The notes under the pieces: model-generated
Told to the model about the DNA's origin: nothing
The model's database searches: none
What the model saw: only the letters and a program-made list of their open reading frames with translations
Shown: positions 7,631 to 16,465 of the stretch, one piece after another
How the letters are laid out: every line of letters starts with the position of its first letter
How positions within the stretch are numbered: position 1 is the stretch's first letter
From: Achromobacter xylosoxidans
Lineage (GTDB): Bacteria; Pseudomonadota; Gammaproteobacteria; Burkholderiales; Burkholderiaceae_B
Direction of reading: 5' to 3'
NCBI RefSeq assembly: GCF_001457475.1
Contig: NZ_LN831029.1
Span: forward strand, 2,356,001-2,420,000
DNA: 64,000 nucleotides
Translations under genes and position numbers: made by a program

Positions 7631-8848
7631 ATGTTGAGCCCGCAAATCCGCGCCCTGGTCAAAGCCACGGCCCCGGTCCTGAAAACCCATGGCGTGGCGC
7701 TGACCCGCCATTTCTATGCCCGCATGTTCCAGCACAATCCGGAACTCAAGCACGTCTTCAACCAGGGCCACCAGGCGGGCGGCGAGCAGCAGCAGGCGCT
7801 GGCCGGCGCGGTCGCGGCCTACGCCGAGCACATCGACGATCCCTCGGTGCTGGCGCCGGTGGTGACGCGCATCGTCCACAAGCATGTCAGCCTGGGCATC
7901 CGGCCCGAACACTATCCGATCGTGGGCAAGCACCTGCTGGCGTCGATCCGCGAGGTGCTGGGCGAGGCCGCCACCGATGAGCTGGTCGACGCCTGGGCCG
8001 CCGCTTATGGACAGCTGGCCGACATGTTGATCGCCGAAGAAGCGCGCCTGTATGTGGAGTCGGCCACCAAGCCGGGTGGCTGGACCGGCTGGCGCGCGTT
8101 TCGCGTGGTCGGCAAGCAGCCCGAAAGCGCCGAGATCACCTCGTTCTACCTGGCGCCCGCCGATGGCGGCGAGGTCCCGGCGTATCGCCCCGGCCAATAT
8201 GTGTCGGTGCGGGTCTACGTGCCCGAACTGGGCCTGATGCAGCCGCGCCAGTACAGCCTGTCGGACGCGCCCGGCCAGGGCCGGCTGCGGATTTCCGTCA
8301 AGCGCGAGGCGGGCGGCGCGCAGAACCCGGCCGGGCGCGTGTCCAACGCGCTGCACGACCATCTGCAGGAAGGCGGGGTGCTGGACGTGGCGCCGCCGCA
8401 GGGCGATTTCCACCTGCGCGAGGACAGTGACGCGCCCGTGGTGCTGCTCAGCGGCGGAGTGGGGCTGACCCCCATGGTTTCCATCCTGAACCACCTGGTG
8501 GCAACCGACGATCCCCGCCAGATCCGCTTCGTGCACGGCTGTCGCAACAACGCGGTGCATGCCATGAAAGACCACGTCAACGCCATCGCCGCGAGCCGCG
8601 GCAACGTGCGCAAGGCGGTGTTCTACGAAGAGGTCGGCAGCGGCGACCGCAAGGGCCGCGATTACGACCACAGCGGTCGCGTCGACCTGAACGCCATCCG
8701 CGACGAGGCCATCGTGCCGGGCGCCGACTACTACCTGTGCGGTCCGTCGGGCTTCATGCGGGCGCAGCGCGAAACGCTGCTGGCGCTGGGCGTGGCGCCC
8801 GAGCGGATCCACGCCGAGGCCTTCGGCAGCGGTGGCGCGCCGGCCTGA
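7631..8848 (+). CDS. hmp: Flavohaemoglobin, nitric oxide dioxygenase
   Basis: A 405-residue flavohaemoprotein of standard length. The globin domain (about 1-140) has TRHFYARMFQHNPELKHVFN and the proximal His in VTRIVHKHVSLGI. The FAD domain shows RPGQYVSVRV and PRQYSLSD. The NAD domain shows VVLLSGGVGLTPM and YYLCGPSGFM. It oxidises NO to nitrate with O2 and NAD(P)H in the cytoplasm. The palindromic NsrR-type operator lies in its promoter and nsrR follows 19 bases downstream. Confidence 0.96.
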   Translation: MLSPQIRALVKATAPVLKTHGVALTRHFYARMFQHNPELKHVFNQGHQAGGEQQQALAGAVAAYAEHIDDPSVLAPVVTRIVHKHVSLGIRPEHYPIVGKHLLASIREVLGEAATDELVDAWAAAYGQLADMLIAEEARLYVESATKPGGWTGWRAFRVVGKQPESAEITSFYLAPADGGEVPAYRPGQYVSVRVYVPELGLMQPRQYSLSDAPGQGRLRISVKREAGGAQNPAGRVSNALHDHLQEGGVLDVAPPQGDFHLREDSDAPVVLLSGGVGLTPMVSILNHLVATDDPRQIRFVHGCRNNAVHAMKDHVNAIAASRGNVRKAVFYEEVGSGDRKGRDYDHSGRVDLNAIRDEAIVPGADYYLCGPSGFMRAQRETLLALGVAPERIHAEAFGSGGAPA

Positions 8849-8867
8849 CCGGTGTATCCTGGCGGCC

Positions 8868-9305
8868 ATGCAACTGACCCGATTCACCGACTTCGGCCTG
8901 CGGGTACTGATGTACCTGACGCAGTGCCGCGACCGGCCCGCGGCGGTCACCATCCCGGAGATCGCCGCGCGCTTCGACCTGTCGCGCAACCACCTGGTCA
9001 AGGTGGTGCACTTCATGTCGCAGCGCGGCTGGGTCAGCACGGCGCGCGGCAAGGGCGGCGGGCTGGCGCTGGCGCGCCCGGCCGGTGATTACCGCCTGGG
9101 CGACCTGGTGCGTGAACTGGAGCAGCAGGGGCCGCTGATCGACTGCCGCGAACCGCCCTGTGCGCTGGACGGCGCCTGCCGCCTGTCGGGCGTGCTGGCG
9201 CAGACCCTGCAGGCGTTCTACGAGGCGCTCAACGGCTATTCCCTGGCCGACCTGGTGCGCGATCCGACCGCCGCCGCCATCATCAAGCTGCACCGCGCCG
9301 CTTGA
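8868..9305 (+). CDS. nsrR: NO-sensing Rrf2-family repressor NsrR
   Basis: A 145-residue Rrf2 protein. The N-terminus MQLTRFTDFGLRVLMYL is typical of NsrR, followed by a winged helix (FDLSRNHLVKVVHFMSQRGW). Three cysteines, spaced C-x4-C-x5-C in DCREPPCALDGAC, would bind the NO-sensitive iron-sulfur cluster. It lies 19 bases after hmp and is probably co-transcribed with it, giving autoregulation through the operator at 7561. ATG 8868 was chosen because the family starts there; an upstream in-frame start adds unconserved residues. Confidence 0.93.
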   Translation: MQLTRFTDFGLRVLMYLTQCRDRPAAVTIPEIAARFDLSRNHLVKVVHFMSQRGWVSTARGKGGGLALARPAGDYRLGDLVRELEQQGPLIDCREPPCALDGACRLSGVLAQTLQAFYEALNGYSLADLVRDPTAAAIIKLHRAA

Positions 9306-9486
9306 CGGCCGCGCCGACTGCGGCGCCGGCCGGCGTAGCCCGGCCGTGACGCCAGCCCCCGAGGGTCGGGGCCATGACGCCGGACCATGAGGGCGGGTTA
9401 TGGGTGCTGGGCCTTTGGTGATTTGCGATCATCCGTCCCCCGCCTCAGAATAAGACCGTTGCCATTTTCTTATTTGGATGCAGGGT

Positions 9487-10734
9487 ATGCGCGTTTGCGT
9501 AATCGGTGCCGGAGTCGTGGGCGTCACCTCCGCGTATTTCCTGGCGCGCCAGGGCCATGACGTCGTGCTGGTCGACAGCCACGCCCATCCGGCCGAGGTG
9601 TCCAGCTACGCCAATGGCGGCCAGCTCAGCTACAGCTATGTCGCGCCGCTGGCCGGGCCGGGCGTGCTGCCCAGCGTGCCAGGCTGGCTGCTGCGCGAGG
9701 ATTCGCCGCTGCGCTTCCGGCCGCGGCTCGATCCCCACCAATGGCGCTGGTGCCTGAGTTTCGCGCTGGCCTGCCGCGCATCGGTGGCGCGCGAGTCCAC
9801 CGCGCAATTGCAGGCGCTGTCGTTCCTCAGCCGCGATGCCATGCATGCGTTGCTGGAGCAGGAAAACCTGGAATTCGGCCATCTCAGGAACGGCAAGCTG
9901 ATCGCCTACCGCAGCCCGGCCTGGCTGGACAAGGCGCGCGCGCTGGTGGCGTACCAGGCCGCCCATGGCGCCGAACAACAGGTGCTGGACGCCGCCCAGA
10001 CGCTGGCGCGCGAGCCGGCGCTTGCCGGCATGGGCGCCAGCCTGGCCGGCGCCATCTACACCCCCAGCGAAGAGGCGGGCGACTGCCGCCAGTTCACGCA
10101 GGCGCTGTTCGAGCGGCTGCGCGGCCTGTCCAACGTGCAGTGCGCCATGTCCAACCCCGTCGCCGGCCTGCAACGCGAAGGCCGCCGCATCGTCGCCGTG
10201 CGCACGCAAGAGGGCGATATCGGCGCCGACGCCGTGGTGCTGGCCACCGGCATCGGCACGCGCGCGCTGCTGCGGCCGCTGGGACACGATGTGCCGCTCT
10301 ATCCGCTCAAGGGCTACAGCCTGACCGTGCCGCTGGCCGATGACGATGCCGTGGCGCCGCGCATCAGCGTCACCGACTACGAACGCCGCATCGTCTACGC
10401 GCGGGTCGGCGGCGTGTTGCGCATTGCCGCCATGGTGGACATCGGCAGCGAAGGCGCGCAGATCGATCCGGCCCGCATCGCGCTGCTCAAGCGCCAGGTG
10501 CGCGAGGCCTTTCCGGCGCTGGACCTGGAGCAGGCCATTCCCTGGGCCGGACTGCGCCCGGCCACGCCCACCGGCAAGCCGCTGATCGGGCGCAGCCCGG
10601 CGGCCGACAACCTGTGGCTCAATATCGGCCAGGGCGCGCTGGGATTCACGCTGGCCTGCGGCAGCGCCGCGCTCCTGACCGCGCAGATGGACGGGCTGGA
10701 TGCGCCGCTGGACGCGCTGCCCTTCCGGCCCTGA
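9487..10734 (+). CDS. dadA: D-amino acid dehydrogenase small subunit (DadA-like)
   Basis: The 415-residue FAD protein begins MRVCVIGAGVVGVTSAYFLA (dinucleotide-binding fold). It has the DadA-typical SSYANGGQLSYSYV segment and ends with PWAGLRPATPTGKPLIG and NIGQGALGFTLACGSA. It oxidises D-amino acids such as D-alanine to keto acids, passing electrons to the respiratory chain. ATG 9487 fits the family start; ATG 9478 would add three residues. No alanine racemase gene is adjacent. The 181 bases upstream show no other gene. Confidence 0.88.
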   Translation: MRVCVIGAGVVGVTSAYFLARQGHDVVLVDSHAHPAEVSSYANGGQLSYSYVAPLAGPGVLPSVPGWLLREDSPLRFRPRLDPHQWRWCLSFALACRASVARESTAQLQALSFLSRDAMHALLEQENLEFGHLRNGKLIAYRSPAWLDKARALVAYQAAHGAEQQVLDAAQTLAREPALAGMGASLAGAIYTPSEEAGDCRQFTQALFERLRGLSNVQCAMSNPVAGLQREGRRIVAVRTQEGDIGADAVVLATGIGTRALLRPLGHDVPLYPLKGYSLTVPLADDDAVAPRISVTDYERRIVYARVGGVLRIAAMVDIGSEGAQIDPARIALLKRQVREAFPALDLEQAIPWAGLRPATPTGKPLIGRSPAADNLWLNIGQGALGFTLACGSAALLTAQMDGLDAPLDALPFRP

Positions 10735-10875
10735 TCGCGGGCTGTCCCTTTTGCGATAGTCGCTGCCTGTTCATCGGCAGACGGGCGCTTCACCGCTCAA
10801 TAGGATATCGGCCATCCGCCCCTGCGCCCCGCGCGCGGGCGGTGGCCGATTCCCATTTCCGCGAGTGACCCCATC

Positions 10876-11790
10876 ATGTCCTACCTGTTTCCATTGTTCG
10901 CCATTCTGTTCTGGGCGGGCAATGTCATCGTTTCCAAGATGGCGGCCAGCGCCATCTCGCCCACCGCCATCACGTTCTACCGCCTGATCCTGGCGCTGGC
11001 GATCATGGGGCTGTTCACGGCCGTGCCGGTGTGGCGCAACCGCAAGACCATCCTGCGCCACTGGCCCAAGCTGGCGCTGTATGGCGCCCTGTCGTCGGCG
11101 GTGTTCCAGGCGCTGTCGTACCGCGCCGCCGAAACCACCACCGCCACCAACATGGCCATCCTGACCGCGCTGATCCCGCTGCTCAGCATGCTGCTGAGCG
11201 TGGTCATCCTGCGCGATCCGCTGACCCTGGGCATGGCGGCCGGCGGCGCGCTGTCGTTCCTGGGCCTGCTGTATCTGGTGGGGCAGGGCAACATGCTGAG
11301 CGTCTTCCAGCATGGCATCCACGTCGGCGACGGCCTGATGCTGATGGCGGCCTTCTCCTACGCGCTCTATGGCGTGCTGCTGCGCCACTGGAAGGTGCCG
11401 GTGCCGGCCTGGCAATCGACCTTCGTGCAGTCGATCTTCGCGCTGCTGTACATGCTGCCGTTGTACCTGCGGGTGCCGGCCGCGCAGGCGGCGCTCGACA
11501 TGAAGACGATTCCGCTGATCCTGTACGCCGGCATTTTCTCGTCGGTGCTGTTGTCGTTCCTGTGGATCGAGGGCGTGCATCGCCTGGGGCCGAACCGCTG
11601 CAGCATCTTCATCAACCTGCTGCCGCTGTTCACCGCGCTGGCCGCGTTCGTGCTGCTGCGCGAGCAGCTGCGTTCGTATCACCTGCTGGGCGGCGCCGTG
11701 ACACTGGCGGGCGTGCTGTTGGCGCAGACGGTGCAGCGGCCGCTGTTCGGCCATGGCCGCGCCGCCGCGCAGGCCTGCGGCAAGGCGTGA
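10876..11790 (+). CDS. EamA/DMT-family transporter
   Basis: A 304-residue protein with about ten membrane helices in two EamA repeats. It starts MSYLFPLFAILFWAGNVIVS and includes AETTTATNMAILTALIPLLS, a motif region common to drug/metabolite transporters. The substrate is unknown; family members export amino acids, purines or other metabolites. It is a single gene between dadA and the proline dehydrogenase, and the nearby amino-acid catabolic genes make an amino-acid-type substrate plausible but unproved. Confidence 0.85.
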   Translation: MSYLFPLFAILFWAGNVIVSKMAASAISPTAITFYRLILALAIMGLFTAVPVWRNRKTILRHWPKLALYGALSSAVFQALSYRAAETTTATNMAILTALIPLLSMLLSVVILRDPLTLGMAAGGALSFLGLLYLVGQGNMLSVFQHGIHVGDGLMLMAAFSYALYGVLLRHWKVPVPAWQSTFVQSIFALLYMLPLYLRVPAAQAALDMKTIPLILYAGIFSSVLLSFLWIEGVHRLGPNRCSIFINLLPLFTALAAFVLLREQLRSYHLLGGAVTLAGVLLAQTVQRPLFGHGRAAAQACGKA

Positions 11791-11870
11791 CGGGCGCCGG
11801 CGCGGTTCACTCCCGTTCAAGACGGGGCGGGGGCGGCGCCGCATAGTGGCTCTCTTTGAGCGGAGAGCCC

Positions 11871-12830
11871 ATGAGCCTTTTCCAGAAAACCGCCATTGCG
11901 CTGGCGCGCAGTCCGGGCGCGGGCCGCGCCATGCGCGCCCTGGCCACGCGCAGCTCGCTGGCGCGCCGCTTCGTCGGCGGCGCGGATATCGCCGAGGCGG
12001 TGCGCACCGCCACCCGGCTGCGCGAGGTCCACGGCATCCGCGCGTCGCTGTTCTACCTGGGCGAGTACGTGGCGGACCCCGAGGCCATCGAGCACAACAC
12101 GCGGCAGGCGATGCAGGCCTGCGCCGCGCTGGGCGGCGCGGGGCTGGACGTGCATGTCTCGATCGACCCTACCGCCATCGGCTACATGCGCGACGATGCG
12201 CTGGGGCGCGAGAACGCCCGGCGCATCGCGGCGGCGGCGCGCCAGGCCGCGGGCGGCGGGCGTGACTGGGTGGTGCTGGACATGGAGGATTCGGGCCTGC
12301 GCGAGCGCACCTGCGCGCTGCACGCCGAACTGCTGCGGGACGGGCTGCCGGCCGGCCTGACGCTACAGGCGCGCCGCCGCCGCACCCTGGTCGACCTGGC
12401 CCAGGTCGTCGGCCAGCGCACCTCGTTGCGGCTGGTCAAGGGGGCGTTCCCGGAACGCGCGCTGGATCACGCGGGCCGGGCCCGTATCGACCAGGCCTAC
12501 CTGGACGCGGCCACCCTCATGCTGACGCCGCGGGCGCGCGACGCCGGCTTCCTGCCGGTGTTCGGCACCCATGACGACCGCCTGGCCGGTGCCGTGATGG
12601 CGCTGGCGCGCGAGCAGGGTTGGGCCCCCGATGAGTTCGAATTCGAGATGCTTTACGGCGTGCGGCCCGATTGGCAGCTGGCGCTGCGGCGCCTGGGCTA
12701 CGCGGTCAGGGTGTACCTGCCGTTCGGGGCCGACTGGTGGCCCTACGCGGTCCGCCGCGTGGGCGAAAATCCACGCAACGCCTGGTTGCTGGCGCGCTCG
12801 CTGGCCGCGGACGGCGAGTATTTCGGGTAG
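11871..12830 (+). CDS. Proline dehydrogenase (monofunctional)
   Basis: The 319-residue product matches the PRODH barrel of the PutA/PutB family. It shows LRLVKGAFPE, VFGTHDDRL, EFEMLYGVR and the diagnostic C-terminal RVYLPFGADWWPYAVRR followed by GENPRN. It oxidises L-proline to pyrroline-5-carboxylate with FAD and a quinone. It is a stand-alone enzyme without a fused P5C dehydrogenase. ATG 11871 follows a GGAGAG ribosome site; the TTG 15 bases earlier is in the same frame but less likely. An AraC regulator gene lies 63 bases downstream. Confidence 0.88.
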   Translation: MSLFQKTAIALARSPGAGRAMRALATRSSLARRFVGGADIAEAVRTATRLREVHGIRASLFYLGEYVADPEAIEHNTRQAMQACAALGGAGLDVHVSIDPTAIGYMRDDALGRENARRIAAAARQAAGGGRDWVVLDMEDSGLRERTCALHAELLRDGLPAGLTLQARRRRTLVDLAQVVGQRTSLRLVKGAFPERALDHAGRARIDQAYLDAATLMLTPRARDAGFLPVFGTHDDRLAGAVMALAREQGWAPDEFEFEMLYGVRPDWQLALRRLGYAVRVYLPFGADWWPYAVRRVGENPRNAWLLARSLAADGEYFG

Positions 12831-12893
12831 CCTGTCGTATTGGCCGGGCGTGCCGAGGCGGCACCCCGAGCGTTCCGGACGGGCGGTTTTTCC

Positions 12894-13772
12894 ATGGCGG
12901 TTTCCCAACATATCTGGCATTGCGGCGCGGAGCTGCCCGGCGACGTGCTGATCGCCGACCTGCGCGCCTACCGGTACGACGCGCATTTCCACGACGCCTG
13001 GTCGATCGGCGCGATCGCGCGCGGGCGCTGCGCCTTCACGGTGCACGGCCGTCCGTTCGAGGCGGGAGAGGGCGACCTGGTGGTGATCGCCCCGGGTCAG
13101 GTGCACACCGGCGGCACCTCGGCCGGCCTGCTCGCCTACCGCATGGCATATATCGAGCCGGCCTGGTTCCAGCAGCATGCGCGGGCCCTGCGCGAGGACG
13201 GGCTGGGCCTGCCAGGGCCGGTCATCGGCGACGCGGCCTTGTGCGCGCAATGGCTGGCGGCGCTGGCCCCCGACGACACCGATGATGCGGTGCGCCGCGC
13301 CCAGTTGTCGGCGGCCCTGTTCCGGCTGCTGGCGGCGCATGGCGCGCCGGCGGGCGGGGCGGCCGAAGCAGCCGATGATGCCGGGCCGATGCCGGCCCGC
13401 TCGAGCGGCTCCGATCCCGCGGCCCCGCCGGCCGGGGCCGTTGCCGACGTCTGCGAGCTGTTGCTGCAGCGCATGCGCGCCGATCCCGCCTGCGCGCCTG
13501 ATCTTGAGGCGCTGGCGCGGGCCGATGGCCGCCATCGCAGCACGCTGGTCAAGCAGTTCGCGCGCCGCTATGGCCTGCCGCCGCAGGCGTGGCTGCGCAA
13601 CTGGCGGGTGGCGCGCGCCCGCGCGCTGCTGCGCGGCGGCCTGCCGCTGGCCGAGGCGGCGCTGGCCGTAGGCTTTGCCGACCAGGCCCACCTGACGCGG
13701 GTATTCAAGCAGGTGTATGGCAGCCCGCCCGGCGTGCTGCGCCGGTCCGCGGCCCGCAAGCGGGCGCAATGA
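12894..13772 (+). CDS. AraC-family transcriptional regulator
   Basis: A 292-residue AraC protein. The N-terminal cupin-like sensor has HFHDAWSIGAIARG and DLVVIAPGQVHTG. An Ala/Pro-rich linker spans about residues 155-185. The C-terminal double helix-turn-helix ends in AALAVGFADQAHLTRVFKQV and YGSPPGVLRR. It resembles the AraC-type regulators often found beside LysE/EamA exporters or amino-acid genes. It directly follows the proline dehydrogenase gene, so that gene and the upstream EamA gene are candidate targets. Confidence 0.85.
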   Translation: MAVSQHIWHCGAELPGDVLIADLRAYRYDAHFHDAWSIGAIARGRCAFTVHGRPFEAGEGDLVVIAPGQVHTGGTSAGLLAYRMAYIEPAWFQQHARALREDGLGLPGPVIGDAALCAQWLAALAPDDTDDAVRRAQLSAALFRLLAAHGAPAGGAAEAADDAGPMPARSSGSDPAAPPAGAVADVCELLLQRMRADPACAPDLEALARADGRHRSTLVKQFARRYGLPPQAWLRNWRVARARALLRGGLPLAEAALAVGFADQAHLTRVFKQVYGSPPGVLRRSAARKRAQ

Positions 13773-13892
13773 CATTCCTGTGGATCATGTAATGGGCGAT
13801 GAATGATCGGTTGAATCGGCCGATTTGGCGGGATTTAATCGACTCATGCGGTGGCTGTTCGCGCCATGTTGATTGATTGGGAGGAATGTGAA

Positions 13893-14831
13893 ATGGATTC
13901 GCAACGCATCGCGCTGCGCGCCGCGGACGGGGTGGCGCTGGGGGGATATGCATGGCGGCACGCCGCTCCCGATCCGGCCGGGCCGCGGCCCGTGGTGGTC
14001 ATCAACGCCGCCACGTCGGTGCGCTGCCGCTACTACGCGCGTTTCGCGGCCTACCTGCACCAGCACGGCTTCGACGTGCTGACCTACGACTACCGTGGCA
14101 TCGGCGAATCGCGTCCCGCGTCCCTGCGCGGTTTCCAGGCATCGTGGATGGACTGGGGAGAAAAGGACTTCGAGGCGGTGCTGGGTTATGTGCGCAGCCA
14201 TTTCCCCGGCCAGCCGGTGGACGTGGTGGCGCACAGCATCGGCGGTTTCGTCACCGGCCTGGCGCCCTCGGCGCGCGGGCTGCGCCGCATTTTCACCATG
14301 GGCGCCCAATACGCCTACTGGCGCGACTACGCCGCCGGGCAGCGCCTGCGCATGCTGGCCAAATGGCATGTCGTGATGCCGCTGCTGGCGGCGTGCCTGG
14401 GTTATTTTCCGGGGCGCCGGCTGGGGTGGCTGGAAGACACGCCGCGCGGCGTGGTGCGCGACTGGAGCTTCATGGGCCCGCGCTTCGAGGGCCGGGGCGG
14501 GCCGGATCACCGCGTGGCCGCCATGGCGGCGGTGACGGCGCCGATCCTGGCGCTCAGCGTCACCGATGACGAATTCGGCACCGAGGCCGCGGTCGGCCGG
14601 CTGCTGGCGTACTTCACCGGCAGCGCCCGCACCCATCTGCGCCTGGCGCCGGCTGCGCTGGGATTGGACGGGATCGGCCACTTCGCTTTTTTCCACGAGC
14701 GTTTTCGCGACACGCTGTGGCCGATCGCGCTGGGCTGGCTCAGTCGCGGCGAGCATCGTCTGGCGGGGGCGACGCCCATACGTTGTGACTGCGTGGCGTC
14801 TCTAGCCGATAGTCCGAGTATTTCCGCGTGA
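13893..14831 (+). CDS. Alpha/beta hydrolase
   Basis: A 312-residue alpha/beta-hydrolase of the serine-aminopeptidase/monoacylglycerol-lipase-like type. It has LTYDYRGIGESRP and a nucleophile elbow VVAHSIGGFV, where the expected GxSxG appears as AHSIGG. A C-terminal DGIGHFAFF carries the catalytic His. ATG 13893 is preceded by GGGAGGA at good spacing. The last about 30 codons overlap the convergent FMN-reductase gene by 92 bases, so the C-terminal tail is unusually constrained. Substrate unknown. Confidence 0.8.
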   Translation: MDSQRIALRAADGVALGGYAWRHAAPDPAGPRPVVVINAATSVRCRYYARFAAYLHQHGFDVLTYDYRGIGESRPASLRGFQASWMDWGEKDFEAVLGYVRSHFPGQPVDVVAHSIGGFVTGLAPSARGLRRIFTMGAQYAYWRDYAAGQRLRMLAKWHVVMPLLAACLGYFPGRRLGWLEDTPRGVVRDWSFMGPRFEGRGGPDHRVAAMAAVTAPILALSVTDDEFGTEAAVGRLLAYFTGSARTHLRLAPAALGLDGIGHFAFFHERFRDTLWPIALGWLSRGEHRLAGATPIRCDCVASLADSPSISA

Positions 14832-15402
14832 AGAACTCGGCGCCCAGCGTCTCGGCCGCCCGCAGCGGGTTGCGCGGATCCGCCGCGATTTCGCCGCGGC
14901 TGTTGCCGGCGCCATGGACCACGCCGACGAAATCGGCGTGGGTGTAGCGGGCGAATTCCTGCACCTGGTGCACCACGCCCAGGATCGCGCCGGGATAGGT
15001 TTCTTCGGAGGCCACGGCCAGGGCCAGCCGCTTGCCGGCCATGCGGGCCTTGACCGCCTCGGGCTCGGGGCCGCTGCCGGCGTAATGCGTGAACGAGCGA
15101 TCGAAGAACGCCTTGGTCTGCGCCGACATGCCGTACCAGTAGAGCGGGGTGCAGAACAGCACGCCGTCGGCCGGCAGGAAGTGTTCCAGGAACAGCTCGG
15201 CGTAGCGGTCGTCCGGCGCGGACGCATGGCGCAGGTCGGGCAGGAATCCCTTGATGTAGTCGTCCAGGAACAGCAGGGTGGCGTTGCTGCCGGCGGCCTG
15301 CGCGCCGCGTTGGGCCGCCGCGCCGAGCGCGGCGCTGTTGCCGTCGCGGCGGGGGCTGCCGGCCAGGATCAGCAGGCGCTTGGATTGATGATCTGAATTC
15401 AT
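14740..15402 (-). CDS. NADPH-dependent FMN reductase / flavodoxin-like NAD(P)H oxidoreductase
   Basis: A 220-residue flavodoxin-fold protein. The FMN phosphate loop is LLILAGSPRRDGNSAAL, and the flavin-contact loop VLFCTPLYWYGMSAQTKAFFDR is typical of the NADPH-dependent FMN reductase/WrbA-like superfamily. It would reduce quinones, azo dyes, chromate or free flavin. ATG 15402 fits the family start. It is divergent from a LysR gene, a classic arrangement in which the LysR protein controls the reductase. The 3' end overlaps the convergent hydrolase gene. Confidence 0.85.
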   Translation of the reverse strand: MNSDHQSKRLLILAGSPRRDGNSAALGAAAQRGAQAAGSNATLLFLDDYIKGFLPDLRHASAPDDRYAELFLEHFLPADGVLFCTPLYWYGMSAQTKAFFDRSFTHYAGSGPEPEAVKARMAGKRLALAVASEETYPGAILGVVHQVQEFARYTHADFVGVVHGAGNSRGEIAADPRNPLRAAETLGAEFFTRKYSDYRLETPRSHNVWASPPPDDARRD

Positions 15403-15495
15403 GTATGAATGCCTCGGTGGGTGGAACATGTGGAACGAACAAAGGAAAATTTACGCACCCATAGGCATCGGGACAAACGATGATTTCTTGGCTAA

Positions 15496-15512
15496 GATGA
15501 GTTCAATTCATC
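15496..15512. promoter_or_regulatory. Candidate LysR operator in divergent promoter
   Basis: The 17-base imperfect palindrome GATGAGTTCAATTCATC lies 14 bases before the LysR ATG and about 95 bases upstream of the divergent FMN reductase. Seven of eight arm pairs match. The position suits LysR autorepression coupled to control of the divergent gene. Confidence 0.45.
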
Positions 15513-15525
15513 TGGATGGCCTGCC

Positions 15526-16407
15526 ATGTTCGCCTCCCTGCCGGTTACCGCCTTGCGCGCCTTCGAGGCTGCCGCGCGCTTGCGCAGCTTCAAGGCGGCC
15601 GCGGCCGAACTGTCGGTGACGCCGACCGCCGTTTCGCACCAGATCAAGGCGCTGGAGCGCCACGCCGGCGTGGCGCTGTTCGATCGCGTGCCGCAGGGCG
15701 TGCGCCTGACCGACGCCGGCGCCCGGCTGTTCGCCAGCGCGCACGGCGCCTTGCTCGACATCGCCCAGACGCTGGACGCGTTGCGGCCGGCCAGCGCGGC
15801 CGGGGCCCTGACCCTGTCCACCACCCATTCCTTCGCGGCGCTGTGGCTGGTGCCGCGGCTCGGCCGCTTCTACCAGGCGTATCCGCAGTACCAGTTGCGC
15901 CTGCAGGCGCAGGCCGAGACGATCGACCTGTTGCAGGACGCCAGCGTCGACGTGGCGATCCGCTACAGCCGCCAGCGCTATCCCATGCTGCACGCGGCCT
16001 GCACCCTGCACGAGCGTTTCGGCGTCTACGGGGCGCCCGCCGTGGTGGCGCAGGCGCGGCGCGCCCGGCCCGCGCTGGTGACCGTGCGCTGGCGCGATTC
16101 GGCGCTCTACGACGAGGGCTGGCAGCAGTGGTGCGCGGCGGCCGCGTTGCCGGCCTGGCGCAAGCCGGCGGCGGTGCACGCCTATGCGGAAGAACACTAC
16201 GCCTTGCAGGCGGCCATCGCGGGGCAGGGGCTGGTGCTGGCCAGCTCCGTGATGGTCTCCGACAGCGTCGCGGCCGGCACGCTGGTGCCGCTGCGCCCCG
16301 AGGTCAGCGTGGCGGGCGCGGCCTACACTGCCCTGTGCGCGCCGGGGCGCGAGCGCCATCCTCCGGTCAAGGCGTTCCTGGCATGGCTGCGGCAGGAATT
16401 CAAATAG
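15526..16407 (+). CDS. LysR-family regulator, GcvA-like
   Basis: A 293-residue LysR protein. The helix-turn-helix region TALRAFEAAARLRSFKAAAA followed by LSVTPTAVSHQIKALE is typical of the GcvA-like subgroup. The effector domain has DVAIRYSRQRYP. It lies divergent from the FMN reductase, which is the likely target. It is followed after 58 bases by a second, unrelated LysR gene on the same strand. Confidence 0.9.
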   Translation: MFASLPVTALRAFEAAARLRSFKAAAAELSVTPTAVSHQIKALERHAGVALFDRVPQGVRLTDAGARLFASAHGALLDIAQTLDALRPASAAGALTLSTTHSFAALWLVPRLGRFYQAYPQYQLRLQAQAETIDLLQDASVDVAIRYSRQRYPMLHAACTLHERFGVYGAPAVVAQARRARPALVTVRWRDSALYDEGWQQWCAAAALPAWRKPAAVHAYAEEHYALQAAIAGQGLVLASSVMVSDSVAAGTLVPLRPEVSVAGAAYTALCAPGRERHPPVKAFLAWLRQEFK

Positions 16408-16465
16408 GGGGTATCGACATGTGGAAGAGCGTGGCGGGCATACGCGACACGGAGGGACGCGCATC

